Of a stretch of 64,000 bases of DNA, positions 1 to 11,786 are shown piece by piece (positions within the stretch are counted from its first letter, which is position 1; the number at the start of each line of letters is the position of its first letter). The notes below the pieces were generated by a model. It had not been told where the DNA came from. It saw nothing but the letters and a program-made list of their open reading frames with translations, and ran no database searches. The position numbers were made by a program, and so were the translations under genes. This stretch comes from Polaribacter sp. IC066 (GTDB taxonomy: Bacteria > Bacteroidota > Bacteroidia > Flavobacteriales > Flavobacteriaceae): NCBI RefSeq assembly GCF_007997085.1, contig NZ_VORR01000007.1:1-64000 (forward strand), given 5' to 3'.

Positions 1-119
1 TTAGAGAAAAGGTAATCGAATTCTTAGAAAGTCACTCTTGGAAAAATGAGGAATTCAAAAATATCCTAACAGATAATTTTCAAATTATTAAACCTAATTT
101 TTCGGGATCCTATTTGTAA
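1..119 (+). CDS. 3' end of an unknown CDS (truncated by window edge)
   Basis: An open frame enters from the left edge and ends with TAA at 117-119, giving about 38 C-terminal residues (start REKVIEFLES, end NFSGSYL). The stop overlaps the ATG of the next gene, so the two are probably translationally coupled. Too little is visible to name a family. Confidence 0.55.
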   Translation, partial: REKVIEFLESHSWKNEEFKNILTDNFQIIKPNFSGSYL

Positions 120-826
120 TGAGTATACAATTTGTAAAAACAAAAGAAGATATATATCTGAACATTCCGATTATAAAGCAAGTTAAATTTCTATTCGACC
201 TTATTCGAGATCAAAAAGAATTAAAACTGACGAACAAAGGTTTTTTACCCACAAAAATTGTGGCAGAACTTTATAAAAAAGGATATATAAAAGATTATTT
301 GATCGAACAAGGTATCTCTAAATTATATAAAGAAACGGACTCACCTTCCATTCATTTGGCCAAAATTTTAGTGGAATTATCAACTTTGGTAAAAAAAAGG
401 AATAATAAATTAAGCTTAACAAAAAAAGGAATTGACCAAATAGACGACTATCACAAATTATTCAAAACTATCTTCGAAACGTTTACTACTAAATTTAACT
501 GGGCTTATTTCGATGGTTTTAGTAACGATGAAGTAGGACAATCTGGATTTGGATTTACATTAATTCTTTTAGAAAAATACGGAAAAGAATATAGAAGTCC
601 TGAATTTTATGCCGATAAATATCTAAATGCCTTTAATTTTGAAACCAGAAATGACGCTTTAAGGTTTGCAGATAATCCTGAAACAACCTACATGGTAAGA
701 ACATTTAGACGCTTTCTAGACTATTTTGGGTTTATTGAATTTGAGAATGATGAAAGGAATTCAAAAATAAGAATAACCAAAACATTTGCTGAATTAATTA
801 AAATACAAGCTCATAAAACGATTTAA
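119..826 (+). CDS. Hypothetical protein with winged-helix-like segments
   Basis: A 235-residue cytosolic protein without signal peptide or membrane segment. Two short patterns, LTNKGFLPTKIVAELY near residue 37 and LSLTKKGIDQI near residue 97, look like the wing and recognition parts of winged-helix modules. From memory, similar strings occur in Bacteroidota proteins related to the pRiA4b ORF-3 and SEC-C groups, but no catalytic motif supports that. The start overlaps the stop of the gene before it, so the pair likely forms an operon. Function is unknown. It could be a DNA-binding protein or part of a nucleic-acid-related accessory module. Confidence 0.6.
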   Translation: MSIQFVKTKEDIYLNIPIIKQVKFLFDLIRDQKELKLTNKGFLPTKIVAELYKKGYIKDYLIEQGISKLYKETDSPSIHLAKILVELSTLVKKRNNKLSLTKKGIDQIDDYHKLFKTIFETFTTKFNWAYFDGFSNDEVGQSGFGFTLILLEKYGKEYRSPEFYADKYLNAFNFETRNDALRFADNPETTYMVRTFRRFLDYFGFIEFENDERNSKIRITKTFAELIKIQAHKTI

Positions 827-1189
827 ATTAATTGTTGCTAAAAGCTTTTCTATAAAATTCCTAAAAAACTTTAGTGGTAGTTTGTGCATCAAATGGAGTA
901 TTTAAAAAAACAAAAATCATTCGACACAGCAATATCATCCAAAAAGAACAACAGCCTTTTTTATTGCCAAAGAAAAAAGAATAAACTGAATATTTTAGAT
1001 AAAGCGCATAAAAAGTAGACTTCCTAAAAAAGAAGTAGCGATAAATATCCTATTGAGAACAAAATATTCGAGATAATACAATCTCTATAAAGATAAAAAA
1101 TCCAAAGAAAAGATGTTTGTTAAATTAAAAGGTTTAGCTTCACCAATAAATAGCATTAATTTAACAGCTTAAAACATTGATTATCAAAA
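827..1189. other. Intergenic stretch without a gene
   Basis: About 360 bases of A-rich sequence with stops in all frames. Short coding-like scraps (for example SKEKMFVKLKG around 1105-1130) hint at a decayed gene, but I cannot identify it. Confidence 0.4.
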
Positions 1190-1230
1190 TACGGGTAAGC
1201 CGAAAACCGAATTAGAGTAGGCCTATATTT
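1190..1230 (+). promoter_or_regulatory. Conserved upstream element, copy 1
   Basis: This block matches 3027-3066 almost base for base (ACGGGT, AGC, GAAAACCG, TTAGAGTAGGC, then a TATATTT box) and partly matches 30462-30500. In each copy TTAGAGTAG ends 23-25 bases before the start codon. The distal TATATTT resembles the -7 box and GAAAACC lies about 16 bases upstream of it. It is therefore either an operator at a normal promoter or an alternative-sigma promoter. Confidence 0.5.
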
Positions 1231-1244
1231 CTTTAAATATAATT

Positions 1245-1778
1245 ATGAAATTAACCAAAACTATTTCCATCGTATTATTTGCTTTGCTACTCTCGTTCAC
1301 AATTATTAGTTGTAAAAATGAGACTATAAAAGAACCATCAGCTGAACATCTTGCTTTAGAAAAGGCTGAAAAAGAATTAAGTGATAATCTGAAAATGTAT
1401 AAAACTATTTGGGATGACATTATTAATAAAGGAGAAATTGATAAAATTAATGAAACTAATTTTGATAAAAATATCACATTAATCTATGCACCTGAAAATA
1501 TAGTCGGAATTGAAGGTTTTAAGGAGTATTATCAAAATTACTTAACCGGATTTTCAGACATCACTTTTACACTTGTTGATGTTTTTGGTCAAGGTGATAA
1601 AATTGTGAAACATTGGAACTTTAAAGGAACGCACACAGGAGATTTTTTTGGAATACCTGCAACAGAAAAAAAAGTTGATATTGATGGTGTTACGCTTGTA
1701 AAAATGAAAAACGGAAAAATAGCACAAGAACAAGATTTTATGGATAATTTATTATTTAACCAACAACTTGGTTTTTAA
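1245..1778 (+). CDS. SnoaL/ester-cyclase-like (NTF2 fold) lipoprotein
   Basis: A 177-residue protein. The N-terminus is a lipoprotein signal (hydrophobic residues 5-20, then SCKN with the lipidated Cys near residue 23), so it should be anchored in the envelope. Residues 50-177 fit the SnoaL-like ester cyclase pattern: FKEYYQNYLTGFSDI, a HWNFKGTHTGDFFGIPAT segment and a C-terminal KIAQEQDFMDNLLFNQQLGF. In this family the cone-shaped NTF2 fold binds small hydrophobic ligands, but many members have no known reaction, so no substrate is proposed. It starts a run of five same-strand envelope genes and carries the conserved element at 1190-1230 just upstream. Confidence 0.75.
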   Translation: MKLTKTISIVLFALLLSFTIISCKNETIKEPSAEHLALEKAEKELSDNLKMYKTIWDDIINKGEIDKINETNFDKNITLIYAPENIVGIEGFKEYYQNYLTGFSDITFTLVDVFGQGDKIVKHWNFKGTHTGDFFGIPATEKKVDIDGVTLVKMKNGKIAQEQDFMDNLLFNQQLGF

Positions 1779-1892
1779 TTTTTGCAAATTCTTTGAGCAT
1801 TGATTATCAGAGCTATTTGCAAGTTATGCCTTGTTTTTAAAAAAATATTTCTGCTTGACTAAAAATAATACATCAACTAAAACCGAAAAATT

Positions 1893-2942
1893 ATGAAACC
1901 TTTAATCTCAACAGTATTGATTCTTTTGATAATCATGACAAGTTGCACAAATCAAACAAAAGATAAGATTACAAATAATGAAAAAAATAGTTATTTTGAC
2001 TATTCCAATAGTGATGACCAAGCTACAGGTGGCATTAAAATGATTCCTATAGAAACACCAAAAGGCACTTTTAATGTGTATACAAAACGTATGGGCAACA
2101 ATCCTACAATGCGTGTACTTTTGCTTCACGGAGGTCCTGGAGTAACCCATGAAATATTTGATAATTTTGACGGATACTTTCCTAATGAAGAAATTGAGTA
2201 CATTTATTATGATCAATTAGATTCTTATTACAGCGATAAACCCAACGATTCAACCCTTTGGACAACCGAACATTTTGTGGAAGAAGTTGAACAAGTAAGA
2301 AAGGCATTAAACCTTAATAAAGATAATTTTTACCTGCTCGGCCAATCATGGGGCGGAATATTGGCTATGGAATATGCTTTAAAATATCAGGATAATTTAA
2401 AAGGACTAATTATTTCAAATATGATGGCAAGTGCTCCTGAATATACCAAGTATGCCAATGAAGTTCTCGGTCCACAAATGGATCCGGAAGTGTTAAAAGA
2501 AATTATGGACATGGAGGCAAATAATGATTTTGAAAATCCGAGATATAATGAACTTTTAATAAATCATTATTATACAAAACATATTTTGAGAAAGCCTGTA
2601 GAGGAGTGGCCAAAATCAATGAATTTGGCTTTTGAGCACCTAAATCCAAATATTTATATTTTTATGCAAGGTCATAGTGAATTTGGAATGACGGGTAATG
2701 CATCCTTAAAAAATTGGGATGTATCTGGGAGATTAAAAGAAATTAGAACACCTACTTTAATGCTTGGGGCTAAATATGATACAATGGATCCAAAATATAT
2801 GGAATGGATGGCTACAGAGGTGCAAAACGGTAGAAGTTTCACTACAAACGGAAGCCATTGTTCTCAATTTGACGCCCCAGAAACCTATTTCCCTGCGTTA
2901 ATAAAATTTATCAAAGATGTAGACTCGAAAGAATTTAAATAA
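1893..2942 (+). CDS. Proline-iminopeptidase-like alpha/beta hydrolase, lipoprotein
   Basis: A 349-residue protein. The lipobox MTSCTN near residue 18 marks it as a lipoprotein. The alpha/beta hydrolase core shows the HGGPG oxyanion motif near residue 79, the nucleophile elbow GQSWGG near residue 152, a KYDTMDP segment that likely carries the acid, and GSHCSQFD with the catalytic His near residue 323. The HGGPG plus GQSWGG pair is typical of the proline iminopeptidase family (S33), so it probably removes N-terminal proline or similar residues from peptides in the periplasm or at the surface. Other small amide or ester substrates are possible. It is flanked by NTF2-like lipoproteins on the same strand. 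Confidence 0.8.
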   Translation: MKPLISTVLILLIIMTSCTNQTKDKITNNEKNSYFDYSNSDDQATGGIKMIPIETPKGTFNVYTKRMGNNPTMRVLLLHGGPGVTHEIFDNFDGYFPNEEIEYIYYDQLDSYYSDKPNDSTLWTTEHFVEEVEQVRKALNLNKDNFYLLGQSWGGILAMEYALKYQDNLKGLIISNMMASAPEYTKYANEVLGPQMDPEVLKEIMDMEANNDFENPRYNELLINHYYTKHILRKPVEEWPKSMNLAFEHLNPNIYIFMQGHSEFGMTGNASLKNWDVSGRLKEIRTPTLMLGAKYDTMDPKYMEWMATEVQNGRSFTTNGSHCSQFDAPETYFPALIKFIKDVDSKEFK

Positions 2943-3026
2943 ACGATCTCTGTAAATGTTTGTATAAAGTTCTTTTGATAATCATTAAACTCATATGCAT
3001 TAAAATTCATAGAAATTTAAAACAGA

Positions 3027-3066
3027 TACGGGTCAGCTGAAAACCGGTTAGAGTAGGCGTATCTTT
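3027..3066 (+). promoter_or_regulatory. Conserved upstream element, copy 2
   Basis: Near-identical to 1190-1230, with ACGGGT, AGC, GAAAACCG, TTAGAGTAGGC and a TATCTTT box. It differs by a one-base indel between ACCG and TTAGAG. TTAGAGTAG ends 23 bases before the ATG at 3079, which matches the spacing of copy 1. Confidence 0.5.
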
Positions 3067-3078
3067 AAAAAAAAAATT

Positions 3079-3594
3079 ATGAGACAATTAACCCTTACAA
3101 TCTTTACTATAGCATCATTTTTACTCGTATCATGCAATACAAGCAAAGAGAACATACTTACCGATCAAGATAAAGCAACCATTAAATCTGAAGTGCAGGC
3201 GGTAATCAATAACATTGTTGCGAACAGTGAAGCTCTTAATTTGGAGAAAGCAACTGAATCTTATTTAAATAATCCTGATTTTATTTCTATCAGCAATGGA
3301 GTAATTGCAGATTATAAAAGTTTTTTAAAAGGAAATAAAGAGTATTTTAATGCAATCGTTTCTCAAACGTATACTGAAAACGATTTGATATTCACAATTA
3401 TTGATAAAAAAACTGTCATTCTAACGTTCGGTGGATCAGCCTTGGTGACAATGAAAGATCAACAAAAAGTAAAAGTTGACCCATTTTTAGCAACATTAGT
3501 GTTTAGAAAAATTGATGACTCATGGAAAGTACTCTACACTAATGAATTTGCAACATTTGCTCCGATAGAGAATGATTCAATAATAAATCAATAG
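3079..3594 (+). CDS. NTF2/SnoaL-like lipoprotein
   Basis: A 171-residue protein with a lipoprotein signal (LLVSCNTS, Cys near residue 19). The mature part has an alpha helix rich in charged residues (AIKSEVQAVINNIVANSEALN pattern), then SYLNNPDFISISNGVIADYKSF and a beta-rich C-terminus ending in SWKVLYTNE, as in DUF4440/SnoaL-like NTF2-fold proteins. It shares order and key words with the next gene (LN-A-YL--PDF--I--G), so the two look like tandem duplicates. No catalytic residues can be assigned. Confidence 0.65.
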   Translation: MRQLTLTIFTIASFLLVSCNTSKENILTDQDKATIKSEVQAVINNIVANSEALNLEKATESYLNNPDFISISNGVIADYKSFLKGNKEYFNAIVSQTYTENDLIFTIIDKKTVILTFGGSALVTMKDQQKVKVDPFLATLVFRKIDDSWKVLYTNEFATFAPIENDSIINQ

Positions 3595-3754
3595 TTAGAA
3601 AATTTAATAATCACCTCTTTTATTAAAGTAAAACTAAAAGAGTGCACTGTTAAAATTAGGTGAAATAAAGAGAACAAATAATAGCGTTTAAAAATAATTT
3701 TAACACTTCGCTCAACAAAGCTGAAGTAATGCCAACAAACACAAATTAATCGAA

Positions 3755-4270
3755 ATGAAAATAATTCAAAACAAAACAGCACTTATAATTATTATAGGAA
3801 CAATCTTTTTTCTTTTCCTTACATCTTGTAAAAATGAAGTTACAGAACTGTCATCAATAGAGAAAGAAACTGCCAAAAAAGAAATTTCAGCACGTATAAA
3901 CGAAATTGTAGAAGGTGCAAAACAACTCAATATTGAGATGGCTATGAATCCGTATTTAGATTCCAAAGATTTTCTTATTATTAATGCTGATGGATCTTCT
4001 TTAGATTATAGTGGAATGAAAGAAATGAACTCGGAATCTTTTAAACAAATGAATGTACTAAAGTTTACGACCATAAATGAGAAGTTTCGATTTCTTACAA
4101 AAAACAAAGTACTACTTACTTGGTTCGGAAAAAATGAGCTTGAACTAAAATCTGGTGAGAAAATGAAAATTGAATCTTACACAGGAACAATGCTTTTTGA
4201 AAAAATAAATAATGAATGGAGCATAGTATATGCGCACGAATCCGCATCTCAACCACAACTGGAAGAATAA
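3755..4270 (+). CDS. NTF2/SnoaL-like lipoprotein, paralogue of the preceding gene
   Basis: Also 171 residues, with the lipobox LTSCKN near residue 24. The mature domain repeats the plan of the previous gene: INEIVEGAKQLNIEMAMNPYLDSKDFLIINADG, a central FTTINEKFRFLTKNKVLLTW strand pair and the terminal NNEWSIVYAHES. Equal length and similar motif order suggest tandem duplication followed by divergence. Its upstream region lacks the TTAGAGTAG element present at its twin. Likely a ligand-binding envelope protein, substrate unknown. Confidence 0.65.
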   Translation: MKIIQNKTALIIIIGTIFFLFLTSCKNEVTELSSIEKETAKKEISARINEIVEGAKQLNIEMAMNPYLDSKDFLIINADGSSLDYSGMKEMNSESFKQMNVLKFTTINEKFRFLTKNKVLLTWFGKNELELKSGEKMKIESYTGTMLFEKINNEWSIVYAHESASQPQLEE

Positions 4271-4407
4271 GTTTAACAAGACTAAACCCTTACTTTATTA
4301 ATAGAAAAGATATTTTACTTGATTTTATGAACTTTCATGAAACACTCATATAAAAACTATTAACTTATTTATGCACTAATTGATAGTTTCAATTAGACTC
4401 AATCAAT

Positions 4408-5302
4408 ATGAAAAATGTAGTACTATACTTAACAATTGCTTGTTTAGCGCTCATGCCATCCTGTACAAAGAAACTCACTAGTATTGAAGACAAATCTTTA
4501 GTCCAAATAGCAGCTTTATACGAAGTGCATAAAGATATTCCGTACGACACAGATTCTGAACAAAAAATGGATGTATACGTATCTAAAGAAGCGGCAACTT
4601 TTGGCAAGCGTAATTATACGATTCTTTTTTTGCATGGTGGTGGCTTTTATTTTAGTGATAAAAGTGAAGAAGAAAAATATATTGAGCCTTATCTAAAAAA
4701 AGGCCTAAATGTGATCAATATGAACTACAGATTAAAAAAGGGAATTCCGATTGCAACAAGCGATTTAACAACAGCATTAAACTTTTTAAAAGCCAATAAC
4801 AACTATTATAATTTAAATTTAGAAAATATTATTCTGACCGGTTTTTCGGCAGGGCACTCTTATTGCTAACAATGTTGGCTTTTCGCAAAACAATGCAACC
4901 TACCCAAATAAACTAAATGAAGGCATAAAAATAACTGGAATTCTAAACTTTTCTGGAGGAGTTGATAGATTAGACCTTGTAGAAAAAACATTTATCGATC
5001 ATGTGATTGAAGTCTATAGCCAACTAGGCAAGGCATTATTTGTATCCGAAGGTTACGTAACAAAAGCCAATAGTAAAATTTACGAGCCTGCTACTTACAT
5101 TGATCAAGAAGATCCTCCACTATTTTTATGGCAAGGTGGCATGGACGAACAAATTATTCCAGAAACCTATACCTCTTTTATTCCGATGTTAAGAAAAAAC
5201 AAAGATGTTCATGTTTTTGTATCCGACGGAGAACACAGCCCCACAGAAACCGAATTTAAGAATGCCTATATAACTATATTTCACTTTTTAGATGCGTTAT
5301 AA
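4408..5302 (+). pseudogene. Alpha/beta hydrolase (esterase) lipoprotein, frameshifted at the nucleophile elbow
   Basis: Frame one (4408-4869) gives a lipoprotein signal (MPSCTK), the HGGGF oxyanion motif and GFSAG with the expected catalytic Ser, then stops. Frame two continues at once: translated from about 4853 it reads GTLIANNVGFSQNN, then ILNFSGGVD, then WQGGMDEQIIP and the His-bearing DGEHSPTE at the C-terminus, ending at 5302. Removing one G from the GGG at 4852-4854 restores one protein of about 297 residues. The break lies directly after the catalytic serine. It is either a real inactivating insertion or a read error. The intact family would be a BD-FAE/Aes-type carboxylesterase. Confidence 0.75.
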
Positions 5303-5446
5303 AAAGAGCAACTAAAAATTAAACAAACCAATACTAATTGCTCCTTAAAATCTGCTGGTAAAATGGCGTTTTATAGCGCAATAAGCTAAAAACAAACTAC
5401 CAAAGGAATTCTACTAAAAACCATTTTACAAAACCACTAAAAAACC

Positions 5447-5454
5447 TACATTTG
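5447..5454 (+). promoter_or_regulatory. -7 promoter box of trmD
   Basis: TACATTTG fits the Bacteroidota TAnnTTTG consensus. Only four bases (TAGC) separate it from the ATG at 5459, so the transcript should start at or next to the start codon. Confidence 0.6.
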
Positions 5455-5458
5455 TAGC

Positions 5459-6139
5459 ATGCGAATAGATATTATTTCAGTGGCACCAGATTTATTAGAA
5501 AGTCCGTTTAATCATTCTATAATAAAACGTGCAAAAGAAAAAGGTTTGGCAGAAATTATAATTCACGATTTACGAGAATATGGTTTAGGCAATTACAAAC
5601 AAATAGATGACACACAGTTTGGCGGCGGTGCGGGTATGGTAATGATGATAGAACCTATTGCCAACTGTATTAAAAAACTGCAATCAGACCGTGTTTATGA
5701 TGAAGTTATTTACATGACTCCAGATGCAAAAACATTAAATCAATCTACCGCGAATACGCTTTCTTTAAAAGAAAACATCCTTATTTTAACAGGGCATTAC
5801 AAAGGCGTAGATCACAGAATTAGAGCATTATTTATCACAAAAGAAATTTCTATTGGAGATTATGTTTTAACAGGTGGCGAGTTAGCTGCTGCGGTTTTAG
5901 TTGATGCCGTAGTTCGATTAATTCCTGGTGTTATTGGTGACGAACAATCTGCTCTGACAGATTCTTTTCAAGATAATTTATTATCACCTCCGGTATATAC
6001 AAGACCTTCAAATTTTGAAGGAAATAAAGTACCCGAAGTGTTATTATCTGGTAATTTCCCTAAAATTGATGATTGGCGTAGTGAACAAGCATATAAAAGA
6101 ACCAAAGAAATAAGACCCGATTTGTTAGATGGATACTAG
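5459..6139 (+). CDS. trmD: tRNA (guanine-37-N1)-methyltransferase
   Basis: A 226-residue protein of normal TrmD length. It methylates N1 of G37 in tRNAs that carry a G at 36-37, using S-adenosylmethionine, and so prevents +1 frameshifting. Visible motifs are FGGGAGMVM near residue 54, the knot segments MTPDAK and [12 protein letters not shown] near residues 85-120, and [13 protein letters not shown] near residue 130, all of the SPOUT deep-trefoil-knot SAM pocket. The C-terminal segment [11 protein letters not shown] followed by [17 protein letters not shown] is also typical. Its 3' end overlaps the next gene by 11 bases. Unlike the usual rpsP-rimM-trmD-rplS operon, only rplS is near, 2.3 kb downstream behind two glycosyltransferase genes. 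Confidence 0.97.
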   Translation: MRIDIISVAPDLLESPFNHSIIKRAKEKGLAEIIIHDLREYGLGNYKQIDDTQFGGGAGMVMMIEPIANCIKKLQSDRVYDEVIYMTPDAKTLNQSTANTLSLKENILILTGHYKGVDHRIRALFITKEISIGDYVLTGGELAAAVLVDAVVRLIPGVIGDEQSALTDSFQDNLLSPPVYTRPSNFEGNKVPEVLLSGNFPKIDDWRSEQAYKRTKEIRPDLLDGY

Positions 6140-6887
6140 GAATAAAAACTTTGAACTAGGCATTATTATTCCTTGTTATAATGAATCTAATCGTTTAAAA
6201 ATTGAGGACTTTACGCAATTTTTAGAGCACCATAAACAGGTGTTTCTTTGTTTTGTAAATGATGGGTCTTTAGACAATACAGCTGCCATAATTGAACAAT
6301 TTAATGTTTCTTTTAATGAAAATAGCACACTTTTATCATTAGAAAAAAATCAAGGAAAAGCAGAAGCCGTTAGACAAGGTGTATTATTTGCTAACAAAAA
6401 TTATTCTCTTCAAAAAATTGCCTATTTAGATGCAGATTTAGCCACCTCAATAGAAGAATGTTACCAAATTAGCAAACAAATTAAAGAAGAAACTGTTTTT
6501 GCTTTTGGGTCTAGAATTTCAAAAATAGACAATACCATCGATAGAAAAAAGTACCGTTTTTTTATTGGTCGCTTTATTGCAACCTTAATCTCTATGCAAT
6601 TAGGTTTAAGCGTTTATGATACACAATGTGGCTGTAAAGTATTTAAAACAGAAATTGTAGCTGCAGTCTTCAAAGAAAAATTTATTTCTAAATGGTTGTT
6701 TGATGTAGAAATTTTTCATCGTTTAATGGCACTTTTCGGAAAACAAGAAATGCACAAAATTTGCAAGGAGGAACCACTTAAATCTTGGGTTGATACGGAT
6801 GATAGCAGGTTAAAAATGACTTATTTCTTTAAACTTTGGTTCGATTTATTATCGATCAGAAATAGATATAAAGCAGCTTTAAAATAA
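6129..6887 (+). CDS. Family 2 glycosyltransferase, dolichyl-phosphate glucosyltransferase type
   Basis: A 252-residue GT2 protein. It shows the GT-A pattern [11 protein letters not shown] at residue 13, NDGS near residue 45, the metal-binding YLDADLATS near residue 101 and the DTQCGCKVF plus [12 protein letters not shown] pair typical of dolichyl-phosphate beta-glucosyltransferase (ALG5/DPM1-like) enzymes. It has no membrane segment. It likely transfers a sugar from a nucleotide donor to a polyprenyl phosphate on the cytosolic face. The next gene is a membrane glycosyltransferase that uses polyprenyl-phosphate sugars, so the pair makes sense as donor synthase plus transferase. It overlaps trmD by 11 bases. 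Confidence 0.85.
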   Translation: MDTRNKNFELGIIIPCYNESNRLKIEDFTQFLEHHKQVFLCFVNDGSLDNTAAIIEQFNVSFNENSTLLSLEKNQGKAEAVRQGVLFANKNYSLQKIAYLDADLATSIEECYQISKQIKEETVFAFGSRISKIDNTIDRKKYRFFIGRFIATLISMQLGLSVYDTQCGCKVFKTEIVAAVFKEKFISKWLFDVEIFHRLMALFGKQEMHKICKEEPLKSWVDTDDSRLKMTYFFKLWFDLLSIRNRYKAALK

Positions 6888-6892
6888 TTTAA

Positions 6893-8290
6893 ATGAAAGA
6901 ACTAATTCAAAAAAAACATTTTTTTACTGTTGCCATCATCCTTTTAATTCTTTGGAGAGCTTTCTTAAATGCTGCGATTCCTTTAATGGATAAAACAGAA
7001 GCTCGGTATGCCGAAATTGCTAGAATTATGGCAGAAACGAATGATTATATAACCCCTCAAATAGATTACGGAATTCCGTTTTGGGCAAAACCACCGCTAT
7101 CAACATGGTTATCTGCATTAAGTTTTGATGCTTTTGGAGTGTTTGAGTTTACAGCTAGATTACCTTATCTAGTATTCAGTATTTTGTTAGTCTTTTTAAT
7201 AGGAAAATATGCTAAAAGAGAAAACCTTCCCTTTTTTCTACCTGGATTTATTGTCCTGACAATTCCACAATTTTTTATTCATGCTGGGGTAGTTTCTACA
7301 GATACATCATTAGCTTTTACCGTTGCTTTAGTAATGCTTTCTTTCTGGGAAGCCATAAAGTACCCCGAAAAAAAAATATGGAAATATTTAATTTTTGTTG
7401 GTTTTGGTTTGGGACTGCTAGCCAAAGGACCAATCATTTTTATTTTAACGGTACCTCCTATTTTTATGTGGACGTTAATTTCAAAATCGTTCAAAAAGGT
7501 GTTTTCTACATTTCCAATACTTTTAGGGATTCTAATTATGGCATTTGTTGCCGTTCCTTGGTATTATTTAGCAGAACAAAAAACACCTGGATTTATTGAT
7601 TACTTTATTATTGGAGAGCACTTTAAACGCTTTTTTGATAGCAGTTGGTCTGGAGATTTATATGGTTTTCCCAAACAGCAACCTTTAGGAATAATTTGGA
7701 TTTTTCTTTTCCTATTTGCATTGCCTTGGATACAAGTTGTGGTTGGTAAATTATGGAAAAACAAAAAACAACTATTTTCTAATCAATGGATTCTTTTTCT
7801 GCTATCTTGGTTACTTTGGACACCCTTATTTTTTACGGTTTCTAAAAGTTTAATTCATCCTTATATTTTACCTGTAATGATTCCTATCGCTCTTTTAGGA
7901 CTTCATTTTTGGAAAGAAATAAAACAAAAAAAGTTAATTATTAGCATCAGTTTAATAATTCCTTTTGCAAGCATAATAACCTATGGTGTTGGTTTATTTG
8001 ATGGTAACATTGAAAAATATGCAAATTCAGATAAATATTTAATTGAACAATCTGCCAAAAAAGAAATTTCGTTATATCATTACAACACTAAAAGTTATTC
8101 AAGTCAATTTTACAGTTTAGGGCAAGTAAAGTCGATGAATTATGAAAAATTGAATATCCAATTAAAAAATGAAAACAAATTTTATTTTATAATTTCTAAA
8201 AATGATTCAGAAAAAATTAGTGTATTGATTGATAAAAACTTCAAACTACTAGCTAGTAATAATAAAAAGAACATGTATGTACATCAATAA
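6893..8290 (+). CDS. ArnT/PMT-like membrane glycosyltransferase
   Basis: A 465-residue multi-pass membrane protein with about ten or more hydrophobic segments. The first periplasmic loop carries DKTEARYAEIARIM and WAKPPLSTW, the acidic catalytic loop of the GT83/GT39 superfamily (ArnT-like, PMT_2). These enzymes move a sugar from a polyprenyl-phosphate carrier to lipid A, protein or another acceptor on the outer face of the inner membrane. The C-terminal 100 residues form a soluble domain. It starts 5 bases after the GT2 gene, so the two are co-transcribed. The acceptor is not deducible. Confidence 0.8.
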   Translation: MKELIQKKHFFTVAIILLILWRAFLNAAIPLMDKTEARYAEIARIMAETNDYITPQIDYGIPFWAKPPLSTWLSALSFDAFGVFEFTARLPYLVFSILLVFLIGKYAKRENLPFFLPGFIVLTIPQFFIHAGVVSTDTSLAFTVALVMLSFWEAIKYPEKKIWKYLIFVGFGLGLLAKGPIIFILTVPPIFMWTLISKSFKKVFSTFPILLGILIMAFVAVPWYYLAEQKTPGFIDYFIIGEHFKRFFDSSWSGDLYGFPKQQPLGIIWIFLFLFALPWIQVVVGKLWKNKKQLFSNQWILFLLSWLLWTPLFFTVSKSLIHPYILPVMIPIALLGLHFWKEIKQKKLIISISLIIPFASIITYGVGLFDGNIEKYANSDKYLIEQSAKKEISLYHYNTKSYSSQFYSLGQVKSMNYEKLNIQLKNENKFYFIISKNDSEKISVLIDKNFKLLASNNKKNMYVHQ

Positions 8291-8395
8291 AAAAAGTGTG
8301 CATAACAGAATAGCTGTTTTCACTAGTTTCGATGAATGATGTAGTACAAATAAAGATTTTTAAATAATTTTAATTAATTCTACTAAACTTTTCAC

Positions 8396-8473
8396 TACTT
8401 TTGCAACCGCTAAAAGAACCTCTGACGAAGAAATCGTGAATGTTATTTTTGTAAAAATTATAATTATCAAAAT
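8396..8473 (+). promoter_or_regulatory. rplS promoter and about 65-nt leader
   Basis: TACTTTTG at 8396-8403 matches the -7 consensus and would give a leader of about 65 nt before rplS. The leader contains a small ACGA/TCGT stem near 8422-8435. Ribosomal-protein leaders for L19 are known in several phyla and may exist in flavobacteria, but I cannot confirm a match to a known family from sequence alone. Confidence 0.4.
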
Positions 8474-8824
8474 ATGGAAGCTTTATTAAAATTTGTTCAA
8501 GACGAATTTGTAACAAGAAAAGAATTTGCAGAATTTGCAGCAGGTGATACTATTACTGTGTATTACGAAATCAAGGAAGGCGAAAAAGTGCGTACCCAGT
8601 TTTTTAGAGGTGTCGTTATTCAAAGAAAAGGAGTTGCAGCTTCTGAAACGTTTACAATCAGAAAAATGTCTGGTACTGTAGGTGTAGAAAGAATTTTTCC
8701 TGTAAATTTACCTTCTATTCAAAAAATTGAAGTTAATAAAAGAGGAAAAGTACGTAGAGCTCGTATTTATTACTTTAGAGGTCTTACTGGTAAAAAAGCT
8801 AGAATTACTGAAAAAAGAAGATAA
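8474..8824 (+). CDS. rplS: 50S ribosomal protein L19
   Basis: A 116-residue protein of normal bL19 length, located at the 30S-50S interface. The family pattern is clear: FAAGDTITVYYEIKEGEK, then RTQFFRGVVIQRKG, then ETFTIRKMSGTVGVERIFPVNLPSIQKIEV and a basic C-terminus with RARIYYFRGLTGKKARI. It is transcribed from its own promoter at 8396 and followed by a strong terminator, so it is monocistronic here. Confidence 0.98.
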   Translation: MEALLKFVQDEFVTRKEFAEFAAGDTITVYYEIKEGEKVRTQFFRGVVIQRKGVAASETFTIRKMSGTVGVERIFPVNLPSIQKIEVNKRGKVRRARIYYFRGLTGKKARITEKRR

Positions 8825-8848
8825 TCTCTTTTTAAAAATTATATTACA

Positions 8849-8879
8849 AAACGTTGTGAATTTTCACAACGTTTTTTTT
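8849..8879 (+). terminator. Rho-independent terminator of rplS
   Basis: A perfect 11-bp inverted repeat (AACGTTGTGAA with its complement, 2-base loop) is followed by a run of eight T residues, starting 24 bases after the rplS stop. Confidence 0.85.
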
Positions 8880-11692
<2,813 letters not shown>

Positions 11693-11723
11693 CTTAACAT
11701 CCCTTTTCTCAAAAGATTAACAG

Positions 11724-11752
11724 AAAGAGTGCTATTTAGCACTCTTTTTTTT
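11724..11752 (+). terminator. Rho-independent terminator of icd
   Basis: An 11-bp perfect stem (AAAGAGTGCTA with complement, TT loop) runs into eight T residues. The T-run touches the promoter box of the next operon at 11755. Confidence 0.88.
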
Positions 11753-11754
11753 GT

Positions 11755-11762
11755 TAGTTTTG
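11755..11762 (+). promoter_or_regulatory. -7 box of the efflux operon
   Basis: TAGTTTTG fits TAnnTTTG and lies directly after the icd terminator, 24 bases before the ATG at 11787. This placement argues against an earlier TTG start at 11751, which would lie in front of the transcript. Confidence 0.55.
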
Positions 11763-11786
11763 ATTTCTAATCAATCCAAAATACTA

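Noticed and set aside
1190..3066. Integron gene-cassette array suggested by repeated elements between small same-strand genes
   Set aside because: The repeats lie at promoter distance from start codons, are not attC-like palindromes, are missing between the other genes, and there is no integrase gene.
11751..11786. Upstream TTG start for the efflux adaptor
   Set aside because: It lies inside the icd terminator and the -7 box of the operon; the ATG at 11787 gives a normal membrane anchor.
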